Origin: Chelonoidis abingdonii
Taxonomy: Eukaryota; Chordata; Testudines; Testudinidae
Direction of reading: 5' to 3'
DNA: 64,000 nt
Assembly: GCF_003597395.2 (NCBI RefSeq)
Contig: NC_133773.1
Location: 73,381,223 to 73,445,222, forward strand
Below the pieces are notes generated by a model. The model was not told the DNA's origin, made no database searches, and saw only the letters and a list, made by a program, of their open reading frames with translations. The translations under genes and the position numbers were made by a program. Positions 60,376 through 64,000 of the stretch are shown piece by piece (the stretch's first letter is position 1; each line of letters opens with the position of its first letter).

Positions 60376-62400
60376 AGTCTACAGGGATTCTCTCTTACTT
60401 TCTTATAGTCTTCTGCCGTTAGCTGCCTCTTGCATTTGAATTAGCATGCTACTGTGCTTTGCTGTAGGGGTGTGTCAAATTATGCCTCAGTGTACTGTTG
60501 GTATAATTGCTATTTAAATTGTGGTAGTGCATGCACATCCCAATCAAGTTCAGGGCCCTAGTGTCTTGCCAAAGATCAGATAGGTGGTATTCTTCAATGC
60601 TCTGCTGACAAATAAGCTTCCCCTCCCCAGGTGTGTCAACAAAATGAGACACTCCTAACAGTGGATTGTGTAGATGTTCAAAATATTTTTGTTTATGATC
60701 TTTGAACTCCACTGCACTGCCTGAGCCTGGCTCCTCAATGGAAGGGCTTCTTTATGTCCATGGGCTCTGCTAGGCTCCTTAGACTTGGTCTCCTTGATTG
60801 GGGAAAATAAGTGGAGGTATCTTCCATATGCCACCTACTTGTATCACCAAAATGAGATGTTTACTCACAGTAATTTTTTTTTCATTTCTGTGACTCCTCT
60901 TCTCGTTTCTCACATGAAGAGTGAACGAGTTGACAATGTTCACGTTTAAATTATCATCACTGGGCATCTGAGTTAACATTTGACTGAGGTGAATCAGCCA
61001 GGGCACGCTTCTTAGAGCTACTGCTCCAGGCTCTCTGCAGATACACTTGGGACACATTTTTGCGGTTCTCTTCACAACTGTAAGAGTCAGAGACTTTTAT
61101 TTTACCGCCCCTCCCAAAAAAAAACACCCCCGAGATTCTGGAAAACAGACTAACAGATAACCGCTTCAGAGAGGTACTCATAGGACATATGGTAAGATGC
61201 GGTAAAAATAGATAGAAGAACTCCTGGAGCCAAAGAGTTTACAGCTGAAGTTAAATTAAAATTCAAGGCATAAGAAAGAAATACTGGGGCTAATGACAAC
61301 CCTACCAAAATCACTTTCTTTTGCCTCCTGGTTGCACTCTTCTCCAATACTGGCCTAAATCCTCACCCAGATGGATCACTCAGTGCATCCGGATCACTCT
61401 GTCACACAGGACTAAGACCCACCCATGTCAATGGAATCTCTGCTTGGCTTGTGTAAGGTGGTATAGTGCCCCTTGTGTCAGGGTCTGATGCTGCAAGGGG
61501 GTATCATCCCCTGCACCTCCTGCTAACCATCTGCCTCTAGCTGAGTCTTCCATGGTTCAGGAATCTGGCCAAGTCACGAAGTCCAAACCCCACATCTGCT
61601 GATTGAAAAGGCTAACTTTAGTAGCTGCTGTTTAACATCCTCCTGCGACATTAGTGGAATAGAAAGCGTATTATTATGTGATATGACTACATCATCTGTT
61701 GTTCCCCAACATGAAGAGTTGAACACATCTGCCTTTTCTGTGTTGTTACTGATAATTGTAATGGTATACTGTTAAGGCTTTTGACAACAGAGCCAGAGGT
61801 CCTCAGGCCAAATCCTAGATGTGGCATCTCTAGGGGACTGAAACATAAATACACAGACCACAGTTTTGTTAACCCATTTATCTTCAGTGGTGATACATGT
61901 ATTCAAAGCTGCTCAGAACAACAGTTATTTCATTACCACCATATTAGCTCTATTAACCCAGCTTGCTACACTTTGTTGCCTGTTATGAAGAGCAGCTTTC
62001 CTATTCCCTAGCAGATGTTCTGTGAAATATGAGGATCTGAAATGTTCACTTTTAATTCTAGTGATTGCATTTTATACTATAATGTGATTGATTCTTCAAA
62101 ATGGATGATGGCAGATTGTAGCAGATCTAGTTAAATTTAAATATTTTTAAAAATTAAATGCAATTAAAATAGTTTATACTAGAAACTATCTAATATTGAC
62201 AAGAAAGTATCTCCACGACTTTTGATTATTTTGGTAACATGTTTATACTTGACAAAATATTAAGGAACTGTGCATACATCTTTATTTCCATAAAGACTTT
62301 CTTAAGAAGCACTATGAATCAAAGTGGGGATTTTTATAATGCCAAATTATATTACTATTGTGTGGTATAAATTTTTAAGTTATAGTCTTATAACATGTTG
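60376..62400. other. Non-coding stretch, no gene recognised
   Basis: Contains chance frames at 60449-61347 on the minus strand without motifs. Nothing else assigned. Confidence 0.5.
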
Positions 62401-62404
62401 TTAT

Positions 62405-62575
62405 AGTTATCTAGCCTCTTTCATCTCATGTATTTTACAGATAATAAAGAATAACATTCCCGTAAGGTAGGTAGGTGTTATTACTATACTCCTTTTACTG
62501 AGGCACAAAGGGGTGAACATGTTCAAAGATAGTTGCCTAACATAAATAATCCAAATTCATATTTAGCTGCTTAAT
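62405..62575 (-). repeat. MIR-like/CORE-SINE fragment, antisense
   Basis: CGTAAGGTAGGTAGGTGTTA, then CCTTTTACTGAGGCACAAAGG correspond to the complement of a MIR core and 3' part in the expected order. Confidence 0.55.
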
Positions 62576-63400
62576 CAGCAGGTGCCTAAATCAATATAAT
62601 ACTGTTAAACTTCCAGAATTTCCTGCTTTTTTGTGTGTGTGTTTCATTTATAAATAGAGGATAAGTATACTATACTATAAATAGTATAAATAATACTAAG
62701 CTTATACAAGTATCTATGGCAAAAATTATATTCTCATTATTTACATAACCTGGCAATAGGAAGGCAGTATTGTTTATTGGTTCGAACAGGGAATTGTGAT
62801 TGTCTTCCTGTTTCTGCCAAGATATTTATTTCCTGATAACTCACATACTGTTGAAATTATGCAGTCTAAAATTAAGGTTCTAAATCCTATTTATACACCT
62901 AAGCTACTGTACCAGCGAAGTGACTTCTTCCCCTCCTTCATAGCTGTCATACATGCATGGTTGTATTGAGGACCAAGCAGCTACCACATGTTGTATGGTC
63001 TCTAAGTAGTTGAGACTGTGAGTAAATTCAGTTACATTTGTTAGGAGTGGGTGGTGTAGTGAAGTAGGATGAAAATAATAAGAAATAAGTTGTTACTTTT
63101 CAAGATGCCTTGTTAACTCATAGGATTCAGGATATTTTGGTATATCTTACATATATACTTGCCATACTTGCTGCTCCTTGCTAACCTCTTCATCCTTCTC
63201 TTCCTCCATCCTTTTTGAGCCAGAGGTTGTTTTCCTTGCATTCAGAGCAAGTTGCTGCTATAGTGTTGAACAGTGATAGATTGCTGCTAGGAAAAGGTTT
63301 GTCTCTGGATTCTGCTTATGACTGGACTAATAAGTCAATGTAGAGAACTGGTATGGACTGGTCCCTTTCTGGAGACAATCCTGGGTGAAAACTTACTTTG
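62576..63400. other. Non-coding stretch, no gene recognised
   Basis: AT-rich with a short GT run near 62632-62641 and TATAGTATA-type repeats at 62665-62700. Confidence 0.5.
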
Positions 63401-63404
63401 GAAG

Positions 63405-63525
63405 CACATTGGGGCAGGGACCATATTTTGGTTCAGTGTTTGTACAGAGCCCAGCATAATGGAGTCCTGGTCCATGACTGGGCTGCTAGATGCTGTGGTA
63501 ACACAAGGAATAAATAATAGCGGCA
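63405..63525 (+). repeat. L2-like LINE 3' tail
   Basis: GGGGCAGGGACCATATTTTGG, GTACAGAGCCCAGCATAATGG and AATAAATAATAG follow the same order as the copy at 56185-56295. Confidence 0.65.
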
Positions 63526-63740
63526 ACTGCAATTGCACTCAGGCATACTCCTTTAGGGATTCCATATCAGGGGCATTTTCTAGAGCCTATCCTGGCAGGT
63601 ACAATTCTTGCTGAATACAACTCAAAGACCAGTAGCACCCTCCTTTATAAATGAACAAACACTCTTCTTTGTGCTCATTTTTGCATCCTCAAGTTCTTAA
63701 TATAGGTGTAAGTCTTTGGCTGTGGTATGTTAGGTTATGT

Positions 63741-64000
63741 CTGTGGCTCTCAGCCTTTCCAGACTACTGTACCTTTCAGGAGTCTGATTTGTCTTGCATA
63801 CCACCAATTTTCACCTCACTTAAAAACCACTTGCTTACAAAATCAGACTTAAAAATACAAAAATCCCACAGCACACTATTACTGAAAAATTGCTTACTTT
63901 CTCGTTTTTACCATACAATTATAAAATAAATCTATTGGAATATTGTACTTACATTTCACTGCGTAGTATATAGAGAAGAATAAACAAGTCATTGTCTGAA
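63741..64000 (+). mobile_element. hAT MITE, left part (cut by window end)
   Basis: Begins CTGTGGCTCTCAGCC, a Charlie-type terminus, followed by the typical interior of a large reptile family (GTCTTGCATACCACC, TTACTGAAAAATTGCTTAC, ATTGTACTTACATTTCA). The right end lies outside the window. Confidence 0.7.

Overview
This is a 64 kb stretch of vertebrate nuclear DNA, AT-rich and without any host gene I can recognise. The repeats point to a sauropsid, most likely a turtle. They include CR1 LINEs with the typical ATTCTATG-type 3' end, a tRNA-derived SINE sharing that CR1 tail (the kind known from cryptodire turtles), many hAT-type MITEs whose termini contain GTCTACACT, a Gmr1-like Ty3/gypsy element and a Penelope-like tail. 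A crocodilian is the main alternative. I found no exon with a recognisable protein, no bacterial-type feature and no CRISPR. Nearly everything I can name is a mobile-element remnant, so the window is probably intergenic or lies inside a very large intron.

Layout. 1-120: end of a MITE. 3463-4230: solo LTR with a perfect 5-bp target duplication. 6155-8142: a repeat cluster made of a CR1 3' end with reverse transcriptase remnant, a MITE nested in another MITE, and a third MITE. 14683-14940: a chimera of U6 snRNA and SINE. 18761-20561: a candidate 1.8-kb solo LTR. 24764-25160: hAT MITE. 28115-30774: old CR1 pieces and a GC-rich block with G-quadruplex motifs. 31960-32960: unidentified LTR-like repeat. 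33190-34640: degraded RTE-like LINE. 38655-38815: Penelope-like tail with a decayed hammerhead-like core. 39001-45230: the dominant element, a 6.2-kb Gmr1-like gypsy element on the minus strand. 46576-47163: probable ERV LTR. 52169-57735: more MITEs, an LTR-like repeat with a perfect 12-bp hairpin, L2-like and CR1/L3-like tails. 60300-64000: MIR-like and L2-like fragments and the start of another hAT MITE.

The gypsy element is the only locus with a near-complete gene set. Read on the minus strand it runs 5' LTR, primer site, gag (Q-rich N-terminus, SCAN-like capsid part, CCHC knuckle), protease, integrase, reverse transcriptase, RNase H, 3' LTR. Integrase lies before reverse transcriptase, the order that distinguishes the Gmr1 group. 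Several in-frame stops, frameshifts and a lost RNase H aspartate show the copy is dead. The open frame continues about 170 codons into the LTR, and the matching frame stays open in the other LTR.

All identifications come from reading the sequence and from memory of family consensus sequences. No database search was run, so family names for old, short fragments are tentative.
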